Made by a program: the position numbers and the translations under genes. From NCBI GenBank assembly GCA_035541895.1, contig DATKMK010000057.1, positions 28,214-92,213 on the forward strand: DNA of 64,000 nucleotides. Direction: 5' to 3'. The notes beneath the pieces are model-generated. The model saw nothing but the letters and a program-made list of their open reading frames with translations, was not told the origin of the DNA and did no database searches. Shown piece after piece: positions 18,045 to 25,646 of the stretch; position 1 is the stretch's first letter, and each line of letters opens with the position of its first letter. The DNA comes from DATKMK01 sp035541895. GTDB lineage: Bacteria; Desulfobacterota; Binatia; HRBIN30; JACQVA1.

Positions 18045-19045
18045 TCGGCCATCGAAGGGTCTTCCAGCTCCGTCAGGCGCGGACAACCAGACGACTGGCG
18101 AGGTTCCGCAAGGACCTTGAACGGCAACTCACCAGCGATCGCAGGGCGGTACTCGGGACACATACCTGCATCTACGCAACCGGGTCAGGGGGGCGTGGCG
18201 AGCTTTCGAGGTTCAGCGACCTCGACGCCTTCGTTCTGCGAGTCGACAACACGCGTTCGAATTTGGATGCCACAATCATCCAAGCTTCTATATTGCGAGC
18301 CGGACGCGCGTGCGGGTTTCCGAACCCGTCACGCGAAGGCGAGTTCCTTAAGATGCACACGGTCGAGGACCTCACCAAGAACTTCGGCAAGCCGGCTGAC
18401 GACACCGAGAACACCTTCACGGCGCGCATGCTTCTCATGCTCGAAAGCACACCGATCCTTGGCGAAACGGCGTATGGTCATGCCGTAGATCGTGTGATCG
18501 ACATCTACTGGCGGAACTACCGCGGTCACGAGACCGACTACCTCCCAATCATTTTGCTCAACGACATCGTGCGGTACTGGCGCATCGTGCTCCTTAACTA
18601 CGAGGCGAAAAATTTTGCGGATGTCGGGGCTGCAGGCGACCCAGATCGCCGGCTACGGAGCTACAAACTGCGGTTCAGCCGGTGCATGACCTGCTTCTCG
18701 GCGGTCGCATATCTCCTCGCAGCGACGACGCTGGCGGACGGCAATGTTAGTCGAGAAAGCGTGGTTAGGATGGTTCGCACGAGGCCCTTGGATCGCATGG
18801 TGCTCATCGCGCGGTGGCTCAAGCGGCGCCCGCTGGTCGGGCAGCGCATCGATGAGTTGCTCGAACTCTACTCCGCGTTTCTGCAGGAAACCAACGCTTC
18901 AGAGGACGAACTGCTCCGCCGTTTTGGCCGCCTAGCGCACCGTCGCGCGCGCTCCCGCGAAGGAGCGCGCTTCGGCCAGAAGATGTTCGAGCTGGTCGAA
19001 GAACTCGGCCGCGACAACCCACTCTATCGTTACGTTGTTGTGTAG
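18041..19045 (+). CDS. Nucleotidyltransferase of the DNA polymerase beta superfamily (GlnD/DUF294-type core)
   Basis: A protein of about 334 residues whose N-terminal half carries ATGSGGRGELSRFSDLDAFV, the G-S-x-x-R-G-E and S-D-L-D arrangement of GlnD-like nucleotidyltransferases. The remaining 200 residues are helical with no recognised domain. The start at GTG 18041 overlaps the exonuclease stop as GTGA; a GTG at 18029 is also in frame. Such enzymes transfer a nucleotide to protein, RNA or a small molecule; here the acceptor is unknown. Pairing with an exonuclease in a gene patch unrelated to its neighbours suggests an accessory or defence-type role, which is inference. Confidence 0.72.
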   Translation: MIGHRRVFQLRQARTTRRLARFRKDLERQLTSDRRAVLGTHTCIYATGSGGRGELSRFSDLDAFVLRVDNTRSNLDATIIQASILRAGRACGFPNPSREGEFLKMHTVEDLTKNFGKPADDTENTFTARMLLMLESTPILGETAYGHAVDRVIDIYWRNYRGHETDYLPIILLNDIVRYWRIVLLNYEAKNFADVGAAGDPDRRLRSYKLRFSRCMTCFSAVAYLLAATTLADGNVSRESVVRMVRTRPLDRMVLIARWLKRRPLVGQRIDELLELYSAFLQETNASEDELLRRFGRLAHRRARSREGARFGQKMFELVEELGRDNPLYRYVVV

Positions 19046-19135
19046 GCTTGTGCGTCGAGGCTGATCCCGAGGGAAACGCAACGCGGGCTTCGGTGTTTGC
19101 TGAAGCGGATTGGCGCGGAGTGCACGATGCAGCCC

Positions 19136-20620
19136 TCACCTCGGTGCTTTTCCAGAGGGCCCAGAGGGAGAGGGAGAAGAAGCAGATCCCCCCAACGCCG
19201 CGGCCAGCTTCTCGCGCAAGCCGCCGAAGCTGCCGTTGGACATCAACAGGATCACGTCGCCGGGCTTGGCGTTGCGGGTCAGTCCGACGACGATCGTTTC
19301 GATCTCCGGATAGGCGCGGGCTTTGATGCCGCGCGCGTTGAGATTGCTCGCCAGTTGATCGGGTGAGAACAGTTCGTCGGCGCTGACGGCGTCGGTCTGC
19401 TTCTGGAACACGCCGCCGATGATGACCCGGTCGGCGGCGGCGAAGGCATCGACGTATTCGCGTTGGAAGACTTTGCGGCGGCTGGTATTCGAGCGCGGCT
19501 CGAACACCGCCCACAACCGGCGGCCGGGATAGTGCTGGCGGATCGCCGCAATGCTGCCGGCAACCGCGGTCGGGTGATGCGCGAAGTCGTCGATGAGCGC
19601 GATGCCGTTGAACTCGCCCACCAACTCTTGCCGGCGTGCGACGCCGGTGAAGCTGCGCAAGCCGGGGAGAATCTCGTCGCTGCGCAAGCCGAGCCGTCGG
19701 GCCAGTACGTAGACACCGAGCGCGTTGCGCGCGTTGATCGCACCCGGCACCCGCAGCGTCGCCGTGCATTCGACTCCGCCCCCGCGCACGATCTCGAACG
19801 ACGACTCGCCGTTCGCCGCGCGCAAGTTCGCAATGCGCCAACGTGCCGCGTCGCTGAGTCCGAACGTCTCAGGCGTGAGCCCCTCGCGGTGCGCAACCTC
19901 CAGCGCGTGCGGAAAATCCGCCGCTACCGCCAGCGGCGCACCTGCCGGAAGGATCGCGATCAACTTGCGAAACGCCGACTTCACGTGGTCGAGATCGCGG
20001 TAGATGTCGGCGTGATCGAACTCGACGGCCGTCAGGATCAAGGCCTGCGGCGCGTAGTGGAGAAACTTCGGTCCCTTGTCGAAGAACGCGGTGTCGTACT
20101 CGTCGCCTTCGAGGACGAAGTGTTCGCCGGCGCCGAGCTTGAAGTTGCCGCCGAAGTCCTTGGCGTCGCCGCCGACCATCATGCTGGGGTCGCGGCCGGC
20201 TCGTTCGAGCACCCACGCCAGCATTGCCGTCGACGTGGTCTTGCCGTGCGTGCCGGCGACCACGATCGAACGTTTGCCGGCGAGAAAGAAATCGTGCAGC
20301 GCTTGCGGCAACGACAGGTATGGAGTGTCGCTCGCCAACAGCGCCTGCACCTCGGGATTGTCGCGCGACACCTTGTTGCCGACGACCACAACGTCCGGCC
20401 GGTCGCTCAGATTCTCGGCGCGAAAGCCGGTTCGAATCGGAATGCCCCAGCGTTCGAGCAGCATGCTCATCGGCGGATACACGTTCTCGTCGGAGCCCGA
20501 CACTTGATAGCCGCGCTGTTTGAGCATCCCGGCCATTGCCGCCATGGCCACACCACAGATCGCGATCAGGTGTACACGTTGGACCGTAGAGAGATCCACA
20601 TTGTCGCCTTGCGACGTCAT
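19136..20620 (-). CDS. mpl: UDP-N-acetylmuramate:L-alanyl-gamma-D-glutamyl-meso-DAP ligase
   Basis: Mpl joins recycled murein tripeptide to UDP-MurNAc in the cytoplasm. The 494-residue protein has the Mur ligase layout: N-terminal Rossmann domain (HLIAICGVAMAAMAG), ATP-binding GTHGKTT (123-129), central motifs VLEGDEYDTAFFDKGPKF and EFDHADIYRD, and a C-terminal domain with FEPRSNTSRRKVFQ. The GDEYDTAFFDK segment separates Mpl from MurC. The C-terminal tail is Ser/Pro-rich. It is last in an operon with ldcA and a serine hydrolase; 7 bp separate it from the latter. LdcA makes the tripeptide that Mpl consumes. Confidence 0.92.
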   Translation of the reverse strand: MTSQGDNVDLSTVQRVHLIAICGVAMAAMAGMLKQRGYQVSGSDENVYPPMSMLLERWGIPIRTGFRAENLSDRPDVVVVGNKVSRDNPEVQALLASDTPYLSLPQALHDFFLAGKRSIVVAGTHGKTTSTAMLAWVLERAGRDPSMMVGGDAKDFGGNFKLGAGEHFVLEGDEYDTAFFDKGPKFLHYAPQALILTAVEFDHADIYRDLDHVKSAFRKLIAILPAGAPLAVAADFPHALEVAHREGLTPETFGLSDAARWRIANLRAANGESSFEIVRGGGVECTATLRVPGAINARNALGVYVLARRLGLRSDEILPGLRSFTGVARRQELVGEFNGIALIDDFAHHPTAVAGSIAAIRQHYPGRRLWAVFEPRSNTSRRKVFQREYVDAFAAADRVIIGGVFQKQTDAVSADELFSPDQLASNLNARGIKARAYPEIETIVVGLTRNAKPGDVILLMSNGSFGGLREKLAAALGGSASSPSPSGPSGKAPR

Positions 20621-20627
20621 CGTTCTC

Positions 20628-21752
20628 TTATTCCAGCGCCCGCATGACCGCGTCGTGGATCAGTGGCCGAAACTCGCGGATGGCTTCGTTGTCGCGATTG
20701 GGGTGGACGCGATTCGACAACAGGATGATGTGAAGCGGCCGGTCGAGATCCAACCACACCGAGGTGCCGGTAAACCCCAGATGGCCGACGGCGCGGCGGT
20801 TGAACAAGGTCCCGGCACTCGAATCGTGCGGCGATGGCGTGTCCCACCCGAGCGCCCACGTAGAACTCTCGACGACACGGTCGCGGGTCCAGAACTCGCG
20901 CATGATCGACTGCGGAATCCAGCCATCGGCGCCCGTATAGCAGGCGCGCAGGCGGCACAGCAGCACGTCGAGGTCGGCTGCCGACGCGAACAGGCCCGAG
21001 TGACCGGCCACGCCGCCCATGGCGTAGGCGTTGTCGTCGTGCACCTCGCCGCAGAGGATTTTCTTGCGCCACGGGCAGCGCTCGGTCGGTGCGACCAGAT
21101 CGGGGATCGGTTCGAGCTTGCGGGCGCGCAGGCGCCACAAGTCGACGAAGGCCGTGGTCCGCAAACCCAGCGGGCGATAGATTCGCTGCTGACAGAAGCG
21201 ATCGAGGGCCATACCGCCGATCTCCTCGACAGCTTCGCCGAGCAGCATGAAACCGAGATCGCTGTACCGCGCGTGCGTCGCCGGTGGGGTTTCGAGACGT
21301 TCGCGATGGATGGCTTGGTACACAAAATTCTTAGCCGACGGGCTGGCGACGAAGTTGATTCGTCCGCCCTTACGCTCGGTATGAATGATCTCCTTGTAGT
21401 ACGGCTGCCACGCCGGCAAACCGGAGCTGTGATTCAGCAGATGGCGGAAGGTCACGTGGGTTTTGCCGTGCACACCAAAATTGTGAAAGAAGCGCGAGAC
21501 CCGATCGTCGAGGCGGATCTTGCCTTCGCGCACCAGCAACATGACGGCGATGGTGGTGGCCAACGGTTTGGTGAGCGACGCGAGATCGAAGATGGTCTCC
21601 GGACGCATCGGCGTCACCGTCGGCTCCACACTGCGCGCGCCCGCGGCGCACAGATGCACGCGCTCGCCGTCGCGGACGAGCAGCACCGCGCCGGGGAACA
21701 CGTGGCGTGCAGCGGCTGCTTCCAGCTCGCGCTCAACTGCGTCGAAGCTCAT
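20628..21752 (-). CDS. Serine hydrolase of the class C beta-lactamase/DD-peptidase family
   Basis: A 374-residue protein with the penicillin-binding fold motifs: S59-L-T-K62 in DLASLTKPLA, Tyr in ARYSDLGFMLLGEA and HLGFTG as the third element. These are the marks of the EstB/AmpC-like family, which includes DD-carboxypeptidases, esterases and rare beta-lactamases. No signal peptide is evident, so it may act in the cytoplasm, possibly on recycled muropeptides. It lies between ldcA (13 bp) and mpl (7 bp), which favours a role in murein recycling over antibiotic resistance. Confidence 0.82.
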   Translation of the reverse strand: MSFDAVERELEAAAARHVFPGAVLLVRDGERVHLCAAGARSVEPTVTPMRPETIFDLASLTKPLATTIAVMLLVREGKIRLDDRVSRFFHNFGVHGKTHVTFRHLLNHSSGLPAWQPYYKEIIHTERKGGRINFVASPSAKNFVYQAIHRERLETPPATHARYSDLGFMLLGEAVEEIGGMALDRFCQQRIYRPLGLRTTAFVDLWRLRARKLEPIPDLVAPTERCPWRKKILCGEVHDDNAYAMGGVAGHSGLFASAADLDVLLCRLRACYTGADGWIPQSIMREFWTRDRVVESSTWALGWDTPSPHDSSAGTLFNRRAVGHLGFTGTSVWLDLDRPLHIILLSNRVHPNRDNEAIREFRPLIHDAVMRALE

Positions 21753-21765
21753 CCAGGGTGATCAC

Positions 21766-22665
21766 TCAACCGGCGACGGGGGATTCCAACAACGTCAACC
21801 GCTCGCCGGCCAACCGCGCGCGGACGCCGAGCGGCAGGGTCGCGTGGCCGTCGCCGTGACCGCTGGGAAAGCCGGTCACGACGGGATAGTTCGCGCCGCG
21901 GAAGCACTCGGCAATCACATCGCGCACAGTCACGGCTTCGTCGGGATGCGCGCTACACCCCGGCATCTCGCCGAAGATTACGCCGGCAACATGTTCGAAC
22001 GCGCCGGCTTGGCGCAGTTGGGTCAACATCCGATCGATGCGGAACGGTTTTTCGTTCGCATCTTCGAGCAACAGCAGGCGCTCCTCGGTTTGAATCTCGT
22101 ACGGCGTGCCGAGCATCGCCACCACCGCCGAGAGGCAGCCGCCCGCAGTTACGCCTTCAGCCGTGCCCGGTTGAATGATGTGGCGCGCCCGCAGGTTCCA
22201 GTCGTGCCGATCGCCCATCAGCAAGCCGGTCAATCGAGCCGCGGCCGACGGATGTTCGCCGAGGTGAACCACCATCGGACCATGAAACGTGATCACGCCC
22301 GACCGTTGGACGAGATCGTTGAGCACGAAGGTCAGGTCGCTGAAGCCGACGATAATCTTGGGATGCTGTCGCGCCAGCGCCGGATCGAGCAACGGCAGCA
22401 AACGACCGGAGCCATAGCCACCGCGTGCGCAGATGATCGCCGCGATTTCGGGATCACGCAGCATGGTCACGAAGTCGTCGCGACGCTCCTGATCGCCGCC
22501 GGCGAGGTAGCCGTCGCGACGAAAGACCGCGGCACCGAGCCGGACGGAAAACCCCAGCGCCTCCAAGCTGTGCACGCCGCTGGCGACGGCAGCCGCATCG
22601 ACCGCCGCCGCCGGCGCCACCACGCCGATCACATCTCCGCGCCGCAATGCGGGCGGTTTGCGCAT
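21766..22665 (-). CDS. ldcA: LD-carboxypeptidase (peptidase S66)
   Basis: LdcA removes the terminal D-Ala from murein tetrapeptides, giving the tripeptide substrate of Mpl. The 299-residue protein shows GDVIGVVAPAA at the N-terminus, ICARGGYGSGRLLPLLD, the nucleophile motif VGFSDLT (S109) and FHGPMVV. The C-terminal half holds GGCLSAVVAMLGTPYEI and the Glu/His region. The ATG at 22665 shares its first base with the upstream stop in TGATG, so translation is coupled to the CMD gene. Length matches the family. The usual motif is GYSDIT; the GFSDLT variant keeps the serine. Confidence 0.9.
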   Translation of the reverse strand: MRKPPALRRGDVIGVVAPAAAVDAAAVASGVHSLEALGFSVRLGAAVFRRDGYLAGGDQERRDDFVTMLRDPEIAAIICARGGYGSGRLLPLLDPALARQHPKIIVGFSDLTFVLNDLVQRSGVITFHGPMVVHLGEHPSAAARLTGLLMGDRHDWNLRARHIIQPGTAEGVTAGGCLSAVVAMLGTPYEIQTEERLLLLEDANEKPFRIDRMLTQLRQAGAFEHVAGVIFGEMPGCSAHPDEAVTVRDVIAECFRGANYPVVTGFPSGHGDGHATLPLGVRARLAGERLTLLESPVAG

Positions 22666-22997
22666 CACGCCGAGGCCTTCTCCAAACTCTCCATCGCGAT
22701 GCAGCTATGCGCCCACGAGCCGCCGGCGCGCAACGCCATCGCGACAAAGATGCTCTCGGCGATCTCCACGTCGCTCGCGCCCGCCTTCTTCGCGCGCTGG
22801 ACGTGGACGTCGATGCAATACGGGCACTGCGTGATGTGCGCGGTGGCGACCGCGATCAACTCCTTGGTCTTCACCGGCAACGCGCCGGCTTCGAAGACCT
22901 TGCTGTCGAAGTCGACGAATGCCTTGAAGAGATCGGGCGTGAGCTCGCGCAGCTTGCGCAATTTCTTGAGACCGTCAGATTGATAGTAATCTCCCAT
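22665..22997 (-). CDS. Carboxymuconolactone decarboxylase family protein (AhpD-like)
   Basis: A 110-residue all-helical protein with the redox pair in HITQCPYCIDVHV (C58, C61), the hallmark of AhpD-like CMD proteins that act as small thiol peroxidase partners or decarboxylases. The ATG at 22997 is chosen over one 42 bases upstream because AGGAGG lies just before it. It is the first gene of the murein-recycling operon and its stop overlaps the ldcA start. The link between redox chemistry and the operon is not explained. Confidence 0.85.
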   Translation of the reverse strand: MGDYYQSDGLKKLRKLRELTPDLFKAFVDFDSKVFEAGALPVKTKELIAVATAHITQCPYCIDVHVQRAKKAGASDVEIAESIFVAMALRAGGSWAHSCIAMESLEKASA

Positions 22998-23074
22998 CGA
23001 GTCCTCCTGTTTGCGTATCTGCGGCTGCGTATACACCATAGCCCGAGTAATCTCACCTCACCTCGCCTCGCCCG

Positions 23075-23103
23075 TTGAGTCCGTGCGGCCGCGCCCCTAT
23101 AAT
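23075..23103 (+). promoter_or_regulatory. Sigma70-type promoter for the small secreted protein
   Basis: A TTGAGT hexamer (23075-23080), a 17-base spacer and a perfect TATAAT (23098-23103) give a near-consensus sigma70 promoter. Transcription would begin about 23110, leaving a leader of about 60 bases before the start codon at 23169. It is the best promoter match seen in the window. Confidence 0.7.
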
Positions 23104-23168
23104 TCCGCGCAACCATCCCGGCGTGAACGTGTTCAAACACCCGGGCGCGAAGTGAGACGGGAGGCCCC

Positions 23169-23507
23169 ATGAAACGGTGGCGACGGATTGCGATCTTCTG
23201 CGTGGTTGTCGGCGGCACCACGATGCGGCTTGCGGGGCCGGCGATGGCTCAGAGTTGCGACGATGTGAGAGCGCTTCTCAGCCAAGGCAACAGCGTGCAA
23301 CAGATCATCCAACTGACCGGCCTCAACGCGCGACAGATTGAAGAGTGTCGCGGCGCACAGAAGCCGTCGTTCTATTCGCCACAAGGGCCTGCGCCACATG
23401 GCGCGGCCGGCCCACCCCCTCTCGGTGCGGCGGGGCCTGCACCGCACGGGGCGGCAGGTCCGCCACCCCACGGCGCCGCCGGCCCGGCACCATTCGGCCG
23501 GCAGTGA
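23169..23507 (+). CDS. Small secreted protein with Gly/Ala/Pro octapeptide repeats
   Basis: A 112-residue protein with a signal peptide (basic start, hydrophobic core, AMA before QSCDD), a short helical domain with two cysteines (residues 30-60) and a C-terminal tail of five octapeptides of form GPxPxGAA. The third position alternates Ala and Pro, giving a 16-residue higher-order unit. The helical part DDVRALLSQGNSVQQIIQLT looks like a small regulatory or adaptor fold. The start follows a GGAGG-like site (GGGAGG). It has its own near-consensus promoter. Function unknown; an exported envelope peptide is likely. Confidence 0.65.
   Translation: MKRWRRIAIFCVVVGGTTMRLAGPAMAQSCDDVRALLSQGNSVQQIIQLTGLNARQIEECRGAQKPSFYSPQGPAPHGAAGPPPLGAAGPAPHGAAGPPPHGAAGPAPFGRQ
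23385..23504 (+). repeat. Five-copy 24-bp repeat coding for GPxPxGAA
   Basis: Five in-frame 24-bp units fill the 3' end of the small secreted gene. The units alternate between two versions, so the longer period is 48 bp. Copy-number change would keep the frame. Confidence 0.75.
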
Positions 23508-23534
23508 TCGCGGCGTGAACCTGCAGGCGTCCGC

Positions 23535-25646
23535 GTGATTCGTTCGCCATTGCGATCTCGTCGCCTCACGGTCGCTGTAGCCTTTGCCGTCGCTCTCGCG
23601 CTCAGCCCGCGGGCGGCCTCAGCCTACATCGGGCCCGGCGCCGGCTTTGCCTTCATTGGTTCGTTCTTCATCCTGTTGTGGTCGTTGGTGCTCGCATTGT
23701 TCACGCTCGCTTCGTATCCGTTCCGGTTGTTGTGGCGGGCGGTGCGGCGCCGCAGACTACCGCCCGGCGCGCCGGGGCGGGTGATCATCATCGGTCTTGA
23801 CGGCTTGGACCCGCAACTCGCCGAACGCTGGATGAGCGAGGGCAAGCTACCGAATTTGAGCGCGATCGCCGCGCAGGGAAGCTTTCGGCGACTCGCCACG
23901 ACTCACCCGCCGCTGTCACCGGTGGCGTGGTCGTCGTTCATGACCGGCGTACATCCGGCGCGGCACGGCATCTTCGATTTCTTGGCGCGCGACGCGCGCA
24001 GCTACTTGCCGTTCTTGTCGTCGTCTGCCATCGAGTCGTCAGGGCGTACACTCGCCATCGGCAAGTTTCAATTGCCGCTGGGACGGCCACGCATCCGCTT
24101 GTTTCGCAAAGCGGTGCCGTTCTGGCGAATCCTCGGAGATCACGGGGTGTTCTCATCGGTCATTCGCGTGCCGGTAACGTTTCCGCCCGAAAGCTTTCAT
24201 GGCGCGTGTCTGTCCGGCATGAGCGTCCCGGATCTACGCGGCACCCAGGGGAGCTTCACTTTCTTTTGCGAACAGACCGACGCCACCGAGCGCACCGGCG
24301 GATTGCACGTATCGCTCCGCCGTGACGGTAATCGCTTGCGCGGATTGATTCCCGGTCCGGATCACCCGCTGCGACGCGGCGGCGGGGCGATGCAGCTTCC
24401 CATCGACATCGAGATCTTGGACGGTGGGGCGCGGGTTGGTCTCGACGTTGGTGACGAGCGACTGATCTTGCGGCCGGGTGTGTATTCAGACTGGGTTTCG
24501 CTGGTGTTCAAGGCTGTCCTGGGCATCAAGCTACGCGGGATCGTGCGTTTTCGTCTCGCGAGCGTCGCACCATTCCGCCTGTACATGACCCCGATCAACA
24601 TCGATCCCGAACATCCCGCGTTGCCGATCTCGCATCCACGGTACTACGGGACCTACCTCGCCAAGTTGCTCGGCCGCTTCTCGACGTTGGGTTTGGCCGA
24701 AGATACGTGGGCACTCAACGAGCGGGTGCTCGATGAGGAGGGATTTCTCGAGCAGGCTTACCTGATCCACGCGGAGCGTGAGCGCCAACTCTTCGATGCG
24801 CTCGCAAAGACGCGCTCGGGAGTGGTGGTGTGCGTGTTCGACGCCACTGACCGGGTGCAGCATATGTTTTATCGCTACACCGATCCGGATCCGCGCGCCG
24901 ATCGGCCGGGCGATCGTGACCGCTACGCGCACGTCGTCGAAGAGCTGTATCGAAAAATGGATGAGATGCTCGGGCGGGTACGAGCACACGTCGACGAGCG
25001 AACGGTACTGATGGTCGTGTCAGATCACGGTTTCGCGTCGTTCCGGCGCGGGGTCAACCTGAATGCGTGGCTGGAGCGTGAAGGCTATTTGGCGCTCAAG
25101 CCCGGCGCCAGCGGCGCCAGCGAGTATCTGCGCGATGTCGATTGGACGAACACTCGGGCCTATGCGGTTGGGTTGGCGGGCCTGTACATCAATCAGCGCG
25201 GGCGCGAAGCACAGGGAATCGTCAAACGTGGAGAGGAGTCGCAGCAGCTCAAGCAGGAGATTGCCGCGAAGCTGGAGGCGCTCCGGGATCCGGACGGCAA
25301 TCGCGTTGTCGTGCGCGAGGCCGTCGATGTCAGCGCGCGATTTAACGGGCCGTATTTGGACCAGTCGCCCGATCTGATTGTCGGCTATGCCGACGGGTAT
25401 CGCGTCTCGTGGGAGGCCGCGGTGGGCAAGGTTGCGGGAGAGGTGATTGCGGACAATCCCAAGAGCTGGAGCGGCGACCACTGCGTCGATCCCGGCCTGG
25501 TACCCGGGGTGCTGTTTTGCAATCGTTCGGTTGCGGCTGACGCACCGTCGATCGTCGACATTGCACCGACGATGCTTGAACTCTACGGCATCGAGGTTCC
25601 GCGTCACATGGAAGGGCGCTTGCTCGGAATCGCACGCGCCGCATGA
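23535..25646 (+). CDS. Alkaline phosphatase superfamily enzyme, membrane-anchored (type I phosphodiesterase/nucleotide pyrophosphatase-like)
   Basis: The 703-residue protein starts at GTG. It has a cleavable-looking segment ending SAYIGPGAGFAFIGSF, a further hydrophobic helix and a basic patch, then the enzyme domain. Metal-site motifs seen are IIGLDGLDP, the SPVAWSSFMTGVHP segment that should hold the Ser/Thr nucleophile, CVFDATDRVQHMFYRY and MVVSDHGFASF. These are typical of AP-superfamily phosphodiesterases. It probably acts in the periplasm on a phosphate or sulfate ester. The stop overlaps the next gene in ATGA. The two phosphatases are paralogous in layout. Confidence 0.82.
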   Translation: MIRSPLRSRRLTVAVAFAVALALSPRAASAYIGPGAGFAFIGSFFILLWSLVLALFTLASYPFRLLWRAVRRRRLPPGAPGRVIIIGLDGLDPQLAERWMSEGKLPNLSAIAAQGSFRRLATTHPPLSPVAWSSFMTGVHPARHGIFDFLARDARSYLPFLSSSAIESSGRTLAIGKFQLPLGRPRIRLFRKAVPFWRILGDHGVFSSVIRVPVTFPPESFHGACLSGMSVPDLRGTQGSFTFFCEQTDATERTGGLHVSLRRDGNRLRGLIPGPDHPLRRGGGAMQLPIDIEILDGGARVGLDVGDERLILRPGVYSDWVSLVFKAVLGIKLRGIVRFRLASVAPFRLYMTPINIDPEHPALPISHPRYYGTYLAKLLGRFSTLGLAEDTWALNERVLDEEGFLEQAYLIHAERERQLFDALAKTRSGVVVCVFDATDRVQHMFYRYTDPDPRADRPGDRDRYAHVVEELYRKMDEMLGRVRAHVDERTVLMVVSDHGFASFRRGVNLNAWLEREGYLALKPGASGASEYLRDVDWTNTRAYAVGLAGLYINQRGREAQGIVKRGEESQQLKQEIAAKLEALRDPDGNRVVVREAVDVSARFNGPYLDQSPDLIVGYADGYRVSWEAAVGKVAGEVIADNPKSWSGDHCVDPGLVPGVLFCNRSVAADAPSIVDIAPTMLELYGIEVPRHMEGRLLGIARAA

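Noticed and set aside
19046..19135. Possible hairpin in the gap between converging genes
   Set aside because: Only about five base pairs with a mismatch could be formed near 19087-19106, too weak to call a terminator.
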